Shown in pieces: positions 1-7,985 of a stretch of 58,124 bases of DNA (position 1 is its first letter; every line of letters begins with the position of its first letter). Made by a program: the position numbers and the translations under genes. The notes below the pieces were generated by a model, which had not been told where the DNA came from, did no database searches, and saw only the letters and a program-made list of their open reading frames with translations. The DNA comes from Desulfatibacillum aliphaticivorans DSM 15576 (lineage in GTDB: Bacteria > Desulfobacterota > Desulfobacteria > Desulfobacterales > Desulfatibacillaceae), in assembly GCF_000429905.1 (NCBI RefSeq), contig NZ_AUCT01000037.1, positions 1 to 58,124 of the forward strand, given 5' to 3'.

Positions 1-422
1 GTGACATCCATGACGATTTCCGGGAGTTCCACTACCTGATGGATATAAAAAGGGGCGTCTTTGCAAGGCTCCAGATGGCGGCTTCCACAAGAGCATTGGT
101 CCGGTTTGACGTCCATGATCCTGGTGGGGGGCATAAGAGCCTGCCGATGGCCTTTATGCCCTTTTTGTCCGCCCCGCTTCTTGCCGCCTTTCTTGGATTT
201 TTTGGACTTGGCGGGACCCTGGTAAGGAGGATCGGACGAGGGCGGTTTGCTGGAATTACCGGAGTTCTTGTTGAGCTGGGCTTCCAGTTGCTCGACTCTG
301 GCGGCAAGGCGCTTCGTTTGTTGAACGAGAAGCGCAATCGCCTCCGCCTGCTCAGAGATAACTCTGCGAGCGAACTCAGGGGTGGCATTCCAAATCTCTT
401 GCGGCAGGGAGTCGGGTTTCAT
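1..422 (-). CDS. tnpC: IS66 family transposase (TnpC), N-terminal part
   Basis: The frame is open from ATG at 422 to the window edge and gives 140 residues of a longer protein (usual IS66 transposases are about 450-530 aa). Residues about 25-52 form a leucine-rich coiled coil. Residues 51-64 hold the NKNSGNSSKPPSSD signature of IS66 transposases. A Lys/Gly-rich stretch follows (71-92), then a zinc-finger-like site with C110, C112, H116 and C120. The DDE catalytic domain would lie beyond the edge. Family assignment is firm; whether the element is intact cannot be judged. Confidence 0.93.
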   Translation of the reverse strand, partial: MKPDSLPQEIWNATPEFARRVISEQAEAIALLVQQTKRLAARVEQLEAQLNKNSGNSSKPPSSDPPYQGPAKSKKSKKGGKKRGGQKGHKGHRQALMPPTRIMDVKPDQCSCGSRHLEPCKDAPFYIHQVVELPEIVMDV

Positions 423-430
423 GAAAAGAC

Positions 431-461
431 ACTAGCACATAAAAACGCTAATGTCTAGTGA
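431..461. repeat. Inverted repeat in the IS66 leader
   Basis: CACTAG and CTAGTG, extended by ACAT/ATGT, form a hairpin about 10 nt upstream of the transposase ATG, between the IS end and the gene. It could hinder translation driven by outside transcripts, but that role is inference. Confidence 0.5.
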
Positions 462-507
462 TAATAATTCCTAAGTAGCGTTTTCTTCACCCCCCTGAAC
501 GCTTACC

Positions 508-1425
508 TTTTTTGAAGCTCAAAAGGCTTTCAGCAAGAAAAAAGGACGTATTTGGAGGCCCAAAGAACCCATCAACTTCTATGGATTTCCCGATGAACTG
601 ATCGCTAATTATCAAAACGCAGATTTTTTACACGACCTGAATCTTCAACAAAAAATCCTATTCAGAAGCATTTGTTATTTGGGCCCACTTAGGACCAAAA
701 CGGATCGGTTGTATGCATGGTCAGGCAATGAACCCGGGAGCGTCGGATTTAAGGGGGAAAATGCGGTTGCTGCCATCCTCGCTGCTCGCGACCGAAAAAT
801 CAGCCTGGGTTATAGGCTCCGAGCCAAACCTTTTGAGCAAATAGTCGCCTTAAAACTAAAAGAAATGGGGTTGATTGAAGAAATCAAGGTCAACCAATTA
901 TCCGAGTCCCGCCAGGAATACGAAGTGAGGGTGCGCACCAAAGGATCCAAAGACTGGGTCGATTTGCCGGACGTGGGTTTCGGCGTTTCACAGGTCTTGC
1001 CTGTGCTTGTGCAATGCTTTTACGCCCCTCCGGGCTCCATCATCATTATGGAACAGCCGGAAATCCATCTTCATCCTAAGGCCCAAGCCCTGTTGGCGGA
1101 TGTCATGATTGATGTCATCAACTCCCGGGAAAACGGGGCGGACAGGAATATTCAACTAATCATCGAAACCCATTCAGAACATTTTCTCAGGAGGCTCCAA
1201 AGGCGAATCGCCGAGGACGCTCTGGAGGAAGATAGTGTTTCCGCCTATTTCGCTAACAACGACAGAACTCCGGCAAAACTTGTTCCTCTTGAAATTGACG
1301 ACTATGGAAACATTCTCAACTGGCCGGATGATTTTTTCGGCGATGAAATGGGAGATATAACCGCCCAGGCCAAAGCGGCCATGAAAAAACGGATGAGGGA
1401 TAGCGACGAGGAGGCATTGGAATGA
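508..1425 (+). pseudogene. DUF3696-type AAA/ABC ATPase, 5'-truncated by IS66
   Basis: The reading frame is open from the first base after the IS66 end (508) to the TGA at 1423-1425, although the first usable start codon is only a TTG at 679. The N-terminal part with the Walker A motif is therefore missing, and the frame is cut exactly at the IS junction. What remains is the C-terminal half: a GFGVSQVLPVL stretch resembling the ABC signature region, a Walker B-like IIIMEQPEIHLHP, and a switch-histidine motif IETHSEHFLRRL. These are typical of the RecF/OLD-like predicted ATPases with a DUF3696 tail. The gene overlaps the next by ATGA. It is probably non-functional unless the 5' part is on the other side of the IS and is rejoined. 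Confidence 0.8.
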
Positions 1426-1952
1426 GGCTTCCCAATAAGTGCTTGGTGGATATAAATGTTCCCAAAAACGCCAATCTTGCCACGAATCCCGATCCGGATT
1501 CTGACGCTCCCAATGCGTGCATCTTGGCCTGTGTTGAGGCTGTTGAACACGTCGTTGAAAAGCGCGGACTGGTTATTGATGATGGAGACGAAATCTTTGA
1601 TGAATACAGACGCCAACTTGCCATCAAGGGACAGCCTGGAGTTGGCGATCGTTTCATAAAATGGGTCCACGACAATAGGTGGAAATTTCCAAAAACTGAT
1701 CGAATCCTCATTACCAAAAAAGGCGACTCCTATTACGAATTTCCCGAGCACCCAGGATTAGAGCTTTTTGATGTTTCCGATCGAAAATTTATCGCCGTCG
1801 CCAATGCTCATGCCGATAAGCGCCCGGTTCTTCAAGCAACGGACAGTAAATGGTGGAAATGGCGACAAGCCCTGATTGAAGTAGGTATTTCCGTTTTCTT
1901 CCTATGCCCCGAGTATGTTAAGCCAAAATCGGAAAAAAAGCTGGGCAAATAA
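1422..1952 (+). CDS. PIN-like domain protein, partner of the DUF3696 ATPase
   Basis: The protein has 176 aa. Acidic residues are spaced as in PIN-like nucleases: an N-terminal LVDINVP strand, LVIDDGDEIFDEY in the middle, DVSDRKFIAVANAH further on, and a late TDSKWW. It overlaps the ATPase by four bases (ATGA), so the two were translationally coupled. Such ATPase and PIN-like pairs occur in accessory loci and resemble defence or toxin modules; a nuclease activity is inferred from the fold only. The gene is intact but its partner is broken, and its promoter was probably upstream of the IS insertion. Confidence 0.6.
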   Translation: MRLPNKCLVDINVPKNANLATNPDPDSDAPNACILACVEAVEHVVEKRGLVIDDGDEIFDEYRRQLAIKGQPGVGDRFIKWVHDNRWKFPKTDRILITKKGDSYYEFPEHPGLELFDVSDRKFIAVANAHADKRPVLQATDSKWWKWRQALIEVGISVFFLCPEYVKPKSEKKLGK

Positions 1953-2048
1953 ATTTTGATTTCCAACGTTTGTCCCAAATCTCCTCTCCCTCTTCTTGAC
2001 CATAAACCCGCCCGGTGGTAATTCCTTTCTCCGAAAGGAGTGCGAACC

Positions 2049-2537
2049 ATGAATATTCGTCCATATGAAGATAAAGACTGGCCCAGGATATGGGAGATTG
2101 TCGGAGAGGTGTTCAGGCAGGGGGAGACCTACGCCTATTCCCCGGACATCACCGAAGAGGAAGCCCATCACGCCTGGATCGAATATCCGGCCCAAACCTT
2201 TACGGTGGAAGACGATCAGGGAGCTATCCTCGGCACCTATTATATCAAGCCGAATCAGCCGGGTCTGGGCGCCCATGTGTGCAATTGCGGCTACATCACA
2301 GCGCCGGAAGCCCGGGGCAAGGGCCTGGCGCGGGCCATGTGCGAACACTCCCAGGACCAAGCCCGTAAAATGGGATTCAAGGCCATGCAGTACAATCTGG
2401 TGGTCTCCACCAACACCGTGGCCGTGGATTTGTGGAAAAAGTTAGGCTTCGAGGAAATCGGCGTGCTGCCCAAGGCTTTCAATCATAAAAAGCTGGGCTT
2501 TGTGGACGCTTTGATATTGTATAAGCTGCTGGACTAA
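2049..2537 (+). CDS. GNAT family N-acetyltransferase
   Basis: This is a 162-aa single-domain acetyltransferase of the GNAT fold. It starts NIRPYEDKDW, as many GNAT enzymes do, and has the acetyl-CoA-binding segment around residues 80-105 (YITAPEARGKGLARAMCEHS, with the R/Q-x-x-G-x-G/A pattern as ARGKGLA). The late segment VSTNTVAVDLWKKLGFEEIG is the usual GNAT motif B. I chose ATG 2049 because AAAGGAG sits 8-10 nt upstream. The substrate cannot be told from sequence. It stands alone between the broken ATPase module and the SppA gene. Confidence 0.87.
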   Translation: MNIRPYEDKDWPRIWEIVGEVFRQGETYAYSPDITEEEAHHAWIEYPAQTFTVEDDQGAILGTYYIKPNQPGLGAHVCNCGYITAPEARGKGLARAMCEHSQDQARKMGFKAMQYNLVVSTNTVAVDLWKKLGFEEIGVLPKAFNHKKLGFVDALILYKLLD

Positions 2538-2630
2538 TCCCTTTGCCGATGTTTAGGGATTTCATCCCAACCCCAATATTACAACCGGGAAGGCTCTCGC
2601 GCTTTCCCAAGGATGCATGGAGCAAGCGCT

Positions 2631-3605
2631 ATGAAAAAATCCTTTATCCTGCTGATTGCACTCATTGTTTTTCTGCTTCCCGGATGCTCTCCCAGCTTCA
2701 ACCTGTTCAAGGACGCTTCCGATCCGCTGAAGGAGCACGCCGTCTCCGGCGAGGGCAAAGACAAAATCCTCATGATCACCGTGGCCGGCGTTATTTCCGA
2801 CACGCCTTCCAACGAGCTTTTTTCCTCCAAGCCCAGCGTGGTGCAGGAAGTGGTTTCCCAGCTTCGCATGGCGGAGGAGGACGACGCCGTCAAAGCAGTG
2901 GTCATCAAGGTGGACTCCCCCGGGGGGACGGCCACTGCCAGCGATATCCTGTATCATGAGATTAAGGAGTTTAAGGAAAAAACCGGCAAAAAGGTCATGT
3001 GCGTGTTCATGAACGTGGCCGCGTCCGGCGGATATTACATGTCCCTGCCCGCGGACCGCATTGTGGCTCACCCCACAAGCATCACGGGCTCCGTGGGCGT
3101 CATCATGGTGCAGCCCGCCTTTAAGGACCTGATGGATAAGGTCGGAGTTGGGATGCGTGTGAGCAAGTCCGGCAGAAACAAGGATATGGGCTCCCCCTTC
3201 CGCGATCCCACGGACGAGGAAGTCCGGCTGCTTAACGGCGTGATCAATGATCTGGCCGAACAGTTTGTGGGACACGTGAAAGATCACCGCAACCTCACCC
3301 CGGAAGCTCTGGAGGAAGTCCGCACGGCCCGGATCTTTGTGGCTTCCAAAGCCCTGGAGCTTGGCCTGATCGACGAGGTGGCCTATCTGCCCCAAGCTAT
3401 TGATGAGGCCAAGGAAATGGCAGGAATCCCCGAGGACTCCAAAGTGGTGGTTTATCGCCGTTCCAAAATCGCCAACGACACGGTGTACAATGTCGCCGGG
3501 TCCCAAAGCAGCGCCAAAGGCGCCCTGGTGAACGTCAACTTCCCCATGGGGTACTCCGACCTGCCCATGGGCTTTTATTATTTATGGGCCCCTGCAGCCC
3601 AATAG
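2631..3605 (+). CDS. sppA: Signal peptide peptidase SppA-like lipoprotein (S49 family)
   Basis: The product has 324 aa. It starts with a lipoprotein signal (charged MKK, hydrophobic core, LLPGC lipobox with Cys19), so it is probably anchored in a membrane facing the periplasm. The S49 serine-lysine dyad is visible: Ser132 in VAASGGYY and Lys184 in GRNKDMG, spaced by 52 residues as in Bacillus SppA. VDSPGGTATAS near residue 94 is also typical. The family cleaves leftover signal peptides within the membrane. GGAG 8 nt upstream supports ATG 2631 over ATG 2613. The HAD phosphatase follows after 8 bp, so they are likely cotranscribed. Confidence 0.9.
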   Translation: MKKSFILLIALIVFLLPGCSPSFNLFKDASDPLKEHAVSGEGKDKILMITVAGVISDTPSNELFSSKPSVVQEVVSQLRMAEEDDAVKAVVIKVDSPGGTATASDILYHEIKEFKEKTGKKVMCVFMNVAASGGYYMSLPADRIVAHPTSITGSVGVIMVQPAFKDLMDKVGVGMRVSKSGRNKDMGSPFRDPTDEEVRLLNGVINDLAEQFVGHVKDHRNLTPEALEEVRTARIFVASKALELGLIDEVAYLPQAIDEAKEMAGIPEDSKVVVYRRSKIANDTVYNVAGSQSSAKGALVNVNFPMGYSDLPMGFYYLWAPAAQ

Positions 3606-3613
3606 GAAGCAGC

Positions 3614-4270
3614 ATGCAATACAAAGCAGTTATTTTCGATCTGGATGGAACCCTGTTGAACACTCTGGACGACCTGGCGGACTCGGCCAACCGTGCCCTG
3701 GCCGCCAGGGGCTTCCCCACATACACGGTGGACGAGTATAAATACTTCATCGGCGACGGCGCGGAAATGCTGGTGCGCCGCGCCCTGCCCGAGGGCGCTC
3801 AGGACGACGACGCGGTCTTCGGGGTGCTGGACGCCTTTAAAGAGGATTACAGCCGCAACTGGAACGTTAAAACCCGCATTTACGAAGGAGTGAACGACCT
3901 GCTCACCGCCGTGGACGGCATGGGCGTCAGAAAAGCGATCCTTTCCAACAAGCCCCACGAGTACACCCTTTTATGCGTGGAGGAATACTTCGCCCCCGGA
4001 ACCTTTGAAATGGTCCTGGGCATGCGGCCTGAAGTTCCCAAAAAGCCGGACCCGGCGGGGGCCTTTGAAATCGTTCAATCCCTGTCCCTCAAGCCCGAGG
4101 AATGCGTGTTCCTGGGAGACAGCTCCACGGATATTCATACGGCGAAAAACGCCAACATGCTGGCCGTAGGGGCCTTGTGGGGATTCCGGACGGCCGACGA
4201 ACTCACCCAGGCCGGCGCCCAGGTGGAAATCCGCACCCCCATGGAATTGATGAACCACCTGAAAAGATAG
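3614..4270 (+). CDS. gph: HAD-family hydrolase, phosphoglycolate phosphatase-like
   Basis: This 218-aa protein is a HAD subfamily IA phosphatase. Motif I is FDLDGTLLNT with the nucleophile Asp9 and acid/base Asp11; motif II is the ILSNKP segment; motif III/IV combine the KKPDPAG lysine and FLGDSSTDIHTA acidic pair. The cap helices lie between residues 15 and 85. Size and motif spacing fit Gph, which removes 2-phosphoglycolate, but pyrophosphatase and other sugar-phosphatase relatives look alike. AGGAAG precedes ATG 3614. A strong terminator follows directly. Confidence 0.85.
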   Translation: MQYKAVIFDLDGTLLNTLDDLADSANRALAARGFPTYTVDEYKYFIGDGAEMLVRRALPEGAQDDDAVFGVLDAFKEDYSRNWNVKTRIYEGVNDLLTAVDGMGVRKAILSNKPHEYTLLCVEEYFAPGTFEMVLGMRPEVPKKPDPAGAFEIVQSLSLKPEECVFLGDSSTDIHTAKNANMLAVGALWGFRTADELTQAGAQVEIRTPMELMNHLKR

Positions 4271-4277
4271 GATCACA

Positions 4278-4322
4278 TCGGGGCGGCGCTTTCTTGACAT
4301 TAGCCGCCCCGAATCTTATTTT
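4278..4322 (+). terminator. Rho-independent terminator after the sppA-gph unit
   Basis: A perfect 10-bp stem TCGGGGCGGC (4278-4287) / GCCGCCCCGA (4303-4312) is followed by ATCTTATTTT. Confidence 0.88.
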
Positions 4323-4561
4323 GTACATATGCACTCCCTCTGCGCTTTAAGAAAATGCGCCTCATTTTCCTTGCTGTTTTTATTTGTTTCTACGCTTGTT
4401 TTTTCTCCTTCAAGCTCCCGTTAAAAATCGGACAATTTGCTGCAAACCTGCTTCATGGACCGGGCTCCGGGGTTTTTGAAAAAAGTCAGGAAGGTGGGCT
4501 GCCTTCCCGGCTGAAAGCTCCGGAAATTTGGCTGAACACCGCAAAACAAAGGAGGCGCCTT

Positions 4562-4855
4562 ATGAAAGCAGGAATCTTTTTTACGGGATCGGGACCCATC
4601 CTTCTCTTGACATCCTATGAGACATTGGATGATCCCCAACTGGTGGAAAAACTGGAGACAAAGGGCATCAAACGGTACATTGCTTTTGAAGTGGACGAGG
4701 AAAAGGTCCGGGAGCGGTACGGGATGCACTATAATCTCGTGATGAACGACCTGCGGCAAGCCAGCGACCTGCGCGTCCTGGACTATGACGGGCACCATGT
4801 TTTCAACATGTTCCGTTTTGACGAAATGCATCCTCCGGTGAAGCACGATGCATGA
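4562..4855 (+). CDS. Small conserved-looking protein of unknown function
   Basis: The product has 97 aa, with no signal peptide, membrane segment or Cys cluster. It begins MKAGIFFTGSGPILLLTSYE and looks like a compact alpha/beta soluble domain. I chose ATG 4562 because AGGAGG lies 7 nt upstream; the frame stays open farther upstream to 4355, but that extension has low-complexity hydrophobic sequence and no good ribosome binding site. It stands alone after a terminator. I do not recognise a family with certainty. Confidence 0.65.
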   Translation: MKAGIFFTGSGPILLLTSYETLDDPQLVEKLETKGIKRYIAFEVDEEKVRERYGMHYNLVMNDLRQASDLRVLDYDGHHVFNMFRFDEMHPPVKHDA

Positions 4856-4879
4856 TTCCTCCCTCCCCAGGGAAGGGCT

Positions 4880-5040
4880 TCCAAAATCAAACAGGGGGAG
4901 GCCTCAGCGGCTTTCCCCTCTCAAACCGTCCTGCTATCCGGCGATGCCGAATTCGATTCTTGGATTCAGGGCGTGCCCCGGCCTGAACGCGCTTGGCGCG
5001 TTCCAAAGGCGCCCACAGGGGGGCGCGGCTACACTGCTTC
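4880..5040 (-). repeat. Copy 1 of a dispersed structured element
   Basis: Read on the minus strand, bases 5037-5004 match 16786-16819 at 28 of 34 positions, sharing GCGCCCCCCTGT and CGCCTTTG. Right next to it is a perfect hairpin, GAACGCGC/GCGCGTTC (4985-5003). The second copy also has a hairpin after the conserved block, but with a different stem sequence. No gene is seen here; the open frame 4848-5315 looks like chance. Confidence 0.5.
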
Positions 5041-5091
5041 TTAAACCTCAAAGGTTGCATTTGATATGCTGCGGCGGCTTGCCTTGCCTGA

Positions 5092-5991
5092 TTATATTTT
5101 CTGATATTTGCCGTTGGAATGAGCCACCCTGCCCTGGCTTTGGAGTTCATCCAAATGGCTGGAAATCATGTTGCCTTCAAAAAAGGCGTAAAGGAGTTCC
5201 CCGCCGGGGAAGTATTTTTTGTAAAGGGGCTTTTCGGCCAGGATTTCTTCAAAGGACTTGGGGGAGTCCAGGGCGTCCAGGACGGCTTTTTCGTTGCGGT
5301 CCAACAGGCTTTTAAATTCAATGAGCGCCTGCACCGCGTTTTCCGTCACCGGCGGCTTGTGGGAGCTGGCTACGATAGCGGGCTCCAGGGCGATGAGCTT
5401 GTCCATGGAATGTCTAAAATCGTTGATGTCCGCCTCGGGATTGCCGTAGAAAGGGCCAAAGCTGGTCATGTCGATGTCAAAGGACAGCAGAATTTTGTTT
5501 TCAGGCTCCCAAAAGCAAAAATGGTCCGCCAAATGCCCGGGGCAATGAATCGCCTGAAGCGTTATCCCCCCAAAGTCCAAAAGGTCGCCGTCCGAAAACA
5601 CGCCGGTGACTTCGTAGTCCTGAATGCCCGTGAATTTTTTGACAAAGCCTTTCCAGAAGTCTGCCACTTCAAGATTGTCCTTGATGAGACGGGCCGCTAA
5701 AATGTCCAGGGTTCCGGTTTCCTGGGAAAGCACGTCCGGAACCATCAGGTCGATGCCTTTAAAGATGAAATTGCCCGCGATATGGTCCGGGTGGGCATGA
5801 GAATTGTACACCGCATCAATTGCAAACTCATCCCGCAGGGCGCGGCAGAGATCCAGGCCGCAGCCTGTATCGATGAGCGCGGTTTTTTCGCCTTTGATTA
5901 AAAAGGAATAGGAAAAAGGAAATCGGCCCTGGTTGGGGGCAGTGACCAAAAAGAGCTTGTCGGACAGGGGAACGAGGTCCAGGTCGGGCAT
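5092..5991 (-). CDS. Metallo-beta-lactamase-fold hydrolase
   Basis: The protein has 299 aa. The metal-binding signature SHAHPDH (H65, H67, D69, H70) follows the TALIDTG strand; HCPGHLADH near residue 155 supplies another metal ligand and the FDIDMTSFGPFYG segment the bridging Asp. The C-terminal part (about 205-299) looks like the winged-helix tail of the LACTB2-type group. ATG 5991 is preceded by GAGGAG; the frame is open farther upstream but overlaps folE2. It is the last gene of the rpoZ-ttcA-folE2 run. The substrate is unknown; thioesters, nucleic acids and glyoxalase-type esters are all possible. Confidence 0.83.
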   Translation of the reverse strand: MPDLDLVPLSDKLFLVTAPNQGRFPFSYSFLIKGEKTALIDTGCGLDLCRALRDEFAIDAVYNSHAHPDHIAGNFIFKGIDLMVPDVLSQETGTLDILAARLIKDNLEVADFWKGFVKKFTGIQDYEVTGVFSDGDLLDFGGITLQAIHCPGHLADHFCFWEPENKILLSFDIDMTSFGPFYGNPEADINDFRHSMDKLIALEPAIVASSHKPPVTENAVQALIEFKSLLDRNEKAVLDALDSPKSFEEILAEKPLYKKYFPGGELLYAFFEGNMISSHLDELQSQGRVAHSNGKYQKI

Positions 5992-6037
5992 ATTCTCCTC
6001 AAAATAAAAAATCCCCGGGGAACGGGCCCTCAGGGAT

Positions 6038-6820
6038 TTATTGGTCGCTGGTAATGGAGGCGTAGGCGCTGTGGTTATGGATGGACTCAAAATTCTCGGC
6101 GCTTACGGAAAACCACTTGATATTTTTGTCTTGCGAAAGCACACAGGCAATGTCGCGCACCACGTCTTCCACAAATCTGGGGCGGCGGAACGCCCGCTCG
6201 GTCACATATTTTTCGTCCACCCTTTTCAGGACCGAGTATACGTCGCACGAGGCCGCCTTTTCCACCAGTTCAATCATGTCCTCAATCCACCTGAACTTTT
6301 CGAAACGGGTGGCCAATTTGACCTCGCCGCGCTGATTGTGGGCGCCTTCGTCCGAGATTTCCTTGGAGCAGGGGCAGACCGAGGTGATGGGCACGCTGAT
6401 TTCCAGGATTAAATCCACCTGGTCCTGGGCGTCGCTGGAGCCCTTAAGGCAGCAGGTATAATCCATGAGCCCCAAAGAGCCGCTCATGGGGGCTTTTTTC
6501 TCAATGAAATAGGGAAAGGTCATCTCAATGTGCGCGCTGGCTGCATTGAGGAGTTTTTTCATCTGATCCAAAAGCACGGAAAAGGTTTTGAGGGAGACCT
6601 GGGGCTTGGTGTCATGGAGCATTTCCACGAAACGGCTCATGTGGGTGCCCTTATATTCATGAGGCAGGTCCACATACATATTGATCGTGGCGACCGTGGG
6701 CTGAAATCGCTTTTCCTTGTCAAGAACCGTAATGGGGTAGCGAAGATTTTTGATTCCCACCTTGTTGATGGGCATATTCCGGTCGTCATACTGGCTTTGT
6801 ACGTCAATCATATCGTTCAA
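6038..6820 (-). CDS. folE2: GTP cyclohydrolase FolE2 (type IB)
   Basis: This protein of about 260 aa matches the FolE2/COG1469 family, which turns GTP into 7,8-dihydroneopterin triphosphate for folate or queuosine-type products. Recognisable parts are VQSQYDDRNMPINKVGIKNLRYPI at the start (shown here only by its opening), the SVCPCSKEISDEGAHNQRG active-site segment with the conserved Cys and His, and RRPRFVEDVVRD near the end. TTG 6820 has AGGA 8 nt upstream and gives the family's usual N-terminus; ATG 6868, which overlaps the ttcA stop as ATGA, would add 16 residues. It is likely translated in concert with ttcA. Confidence 0.88.
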   Translation of the reverse strand: MNDMIDVQSQYDDRNMPINKVGIKNLRYPITVLDKEKRFQPTVATINMYVDLPHEYKGTHMSRFVEMLHDTKPQVSLKTFSVLLDQMKKLLNAASAHIEMTFPYFIEKKAPMSGSLGLMDYTCCLKGSSDAQDQVDLILEISVPITSVCPCSKEISDEGAHNQRGEVKLATRFEKFRWIEDMIELVEKAASCDVYSVLKRVDEKYVTERAFRRPRFVEDVVRDIACVLSQDKNIKWFSVSAENFESIHNHSAYASITSDQ

Positions 6821-6864
6821 TTTTTTTTCCTGTATCCAGGGGGCAAAGCGATCATTACATATGA

Positions 6865-7623
6865 TCATTTCAACAGGTAATCGGTTTTTACCCGGCTCAT
6901 GGAGCGAAAAAGGTTTCCCCTGATTTTCGGATTCTGCTTATACAGCCCTTCCAGGAGCTGTTTTATTTCCTCACGTTTGGAGGCGCCGGAAGTCGGACAG
7001 GCGTTCTCGATTTCAGGCATGTTCATGGCCCTGGCGAAATAGGCGATGTTTTTTTCGTCCGTATACGCCAGGGGCCGGATCACCGTTATTTCCCCCCCGA
7101 AAAATTCCTGATACGGCATCATGGTTGCGATTTCGCCCGTATAGCACATATTCAGGAACAAGGTCTCTATCAAGTCGTCTTTATGGTGGCCAAAAGCGAT
7201 TTTGGTGCAGCCCATTTCCTGGGCCAGTTCAAATATCCTCTGCCGCCTGAGCCTGGAACATAAAAAACAGGGATTTTCCCTGTTTTCATCGCTGTGCGCG
7301 CGAATGCCGAAATCGGTTTTTTCCACCCGGAGGCGGTAGTTCATGCTTTCGCAATATTGCGCGATTTGATCCGCGCTCGAGTCGTCGAATCCAGGGTCTA
7401 TGTGTATGCCCTCAAGGTGGTACTTCACGGGAATTCGCGACAGGCGCTCCTGCAAAATCCACATGAGGGTGAAACTGTCCTTGCCGCCGGAAATTCCCAC
7501 GGCCACCCGGTCGCCTTCCTGAATCATGTCATAGGCTTCCTGGGCTTTGCCTACCTGCCTGTTCAGGACTTTAAAGGCGCCGGTGGCGCGTTTTACGCCA
7601 TGGACCCTGGCAAATCGGCTCAT
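6865..7623 (-). CDS. ttcA: TtcA-like tRNA 2-thiocytidine synthetase (PP-loop ATPase)
   Basis: The protein has 252 aa. It has the PP-loop SGGKDS (residues 45-50), the CxxC pair C119/C122 and a third Cys at 209 (NACPTSG), which in TtcA proteins hold a [4Fe-4S] cluster. GHHKDDLIETLF (about 146-156) is typical of the family. TtcA adds sulfur to C32 of tRNAs; related TtuA/Ncs6 enzymes act on other positions, so the exact base is inferred. The start codon shares one base with the rpoZ stop (TAATG), which suggests translational coupling. Confidence 0.86.
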   Translation of the reverse strand: MSRFARVHGVKRATGAFKVLNRQVGKAQEAYDMIQEGDRVAVGISGGKDSFTLMWILQERLSRIPVKYHLEGIHIDPGFDDSSADQIAQYCESMNYRLRVEKTDFGIRAHSDENRENPCFLCSRLRRQRIFELAQEMGCTKIAFGHHKDDLIETLFLNMCYTGEIATMMPYQEFFGGEITVIRPLAYTDEKNIAYFARAMNMPEIENACPTSGASKREEIKQLLEGLYKQNPKIRGNLFRSMSRVKTDYLLK

Positions 7624-7829
7624 TACAATTCGTCGGGCATATTCTTATCCACGTAGACCTTGTCCGCTGCGATTTCACGCAGAGCCACGACAATGTCTTC
7701 GTTCTTGGGAGAACTCACCAGATATTCGGAGCCTTCGCGCATTTGCCTGACGCGTTTGGCCGCCATATGAACCAGCAGAAAACGATTGGGAACGCGCTTC
7801 AGGCAATCTTCAATGGTGATGCGGGCCAT
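7623..7829 (-). CDS. rpoZ: RNA polymerase omega subunit
   Basis: The 68-aa product has the omega signature: MARITIEDCLKRVPNRFLLV at the N-terminus, the AAKRVRQ helix, and EDIVVALREIAADKV toward the C-terminus. Omega helps assemble the beta' subunit of RNA polymerase. AGGAGG lies 4 nt before ATG 7829. It is the first gene of the unit rpoZ-ttcA-folE2-MBL hydrolase, with a good promoter about 100 bp upstream. Confidence 0.93.
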   Translation of the reverse strand: MARITIEDCLKRVPNRFLLVHMAAKRVRQMREGSEYLVSSPKNEDIVVALREIAADKVYVDKNMPDEL

Positions 7830-7926
7830 GCATCCTCCTTGTTTACAGGCGTTTAGAGCCTGATTTAAAGTTATTGCAGCGGGCGGAGATGCGCGTGCAG
7901 CGCCTCCTGACCGCCGCCAAAAAGGA

Positions 7927-7956
7927 ATAATGCTGTTTTTTTTCGTGAATTGTCAA
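7927..7956 (-). promoter_or_regulatory. Sigma-70-type promoter of the rpoZ unit
   Basis: On the minus strand TTGACA (7956-7951) and CATTAT (7932-7927) are spaced by 18 bp. It lies directly after the greA terminator and about 100 bp before rpoZ. Confidence 0.6.
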
Positions 7957-7983
7957 GCAAAAAGGCCTTTGCCCCCGGCCTTC
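7955..7983 (-). terminator. Probable terminator after greA
   Basis: AAGGCC and GGCCTT (7977-7982 and 7962-7967) form a 6-bp stem followed on the minus strand by TTTTTGC. The stem is short, so it may be leaky. Confidence 0.55.
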
Positions 7984-7985
7984 AG

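Larger units (their letters stand above)
1..506 (-). mobile_element. IS66-family insertion sequence, one end (partial)
   Basis: The element runs off the left edge. Its terminus is the inverted-repeat end at 484-506; read on the minus strand it begins GTAAGCGTTCAGGGGGGTG, the typical GTAA-starting end of IS66 elements. Only about 84 bp separate this end from the transposase start, so no tnpA or tnpB lies on this side, as in the short tnpC-only IS66 relatives. The other end and the target duplication cannot be seen. The flanking gene is truncated exactly at the junction. Confidence 0.88.

Noticed and set aside
4848..5315. 155-codon open frame on the plus strand
   Set aside because: Overlaps the MBL-fold gene and the dispersed element; composition is Pro/Arg/Cys-rich as in random GC-rich frames.
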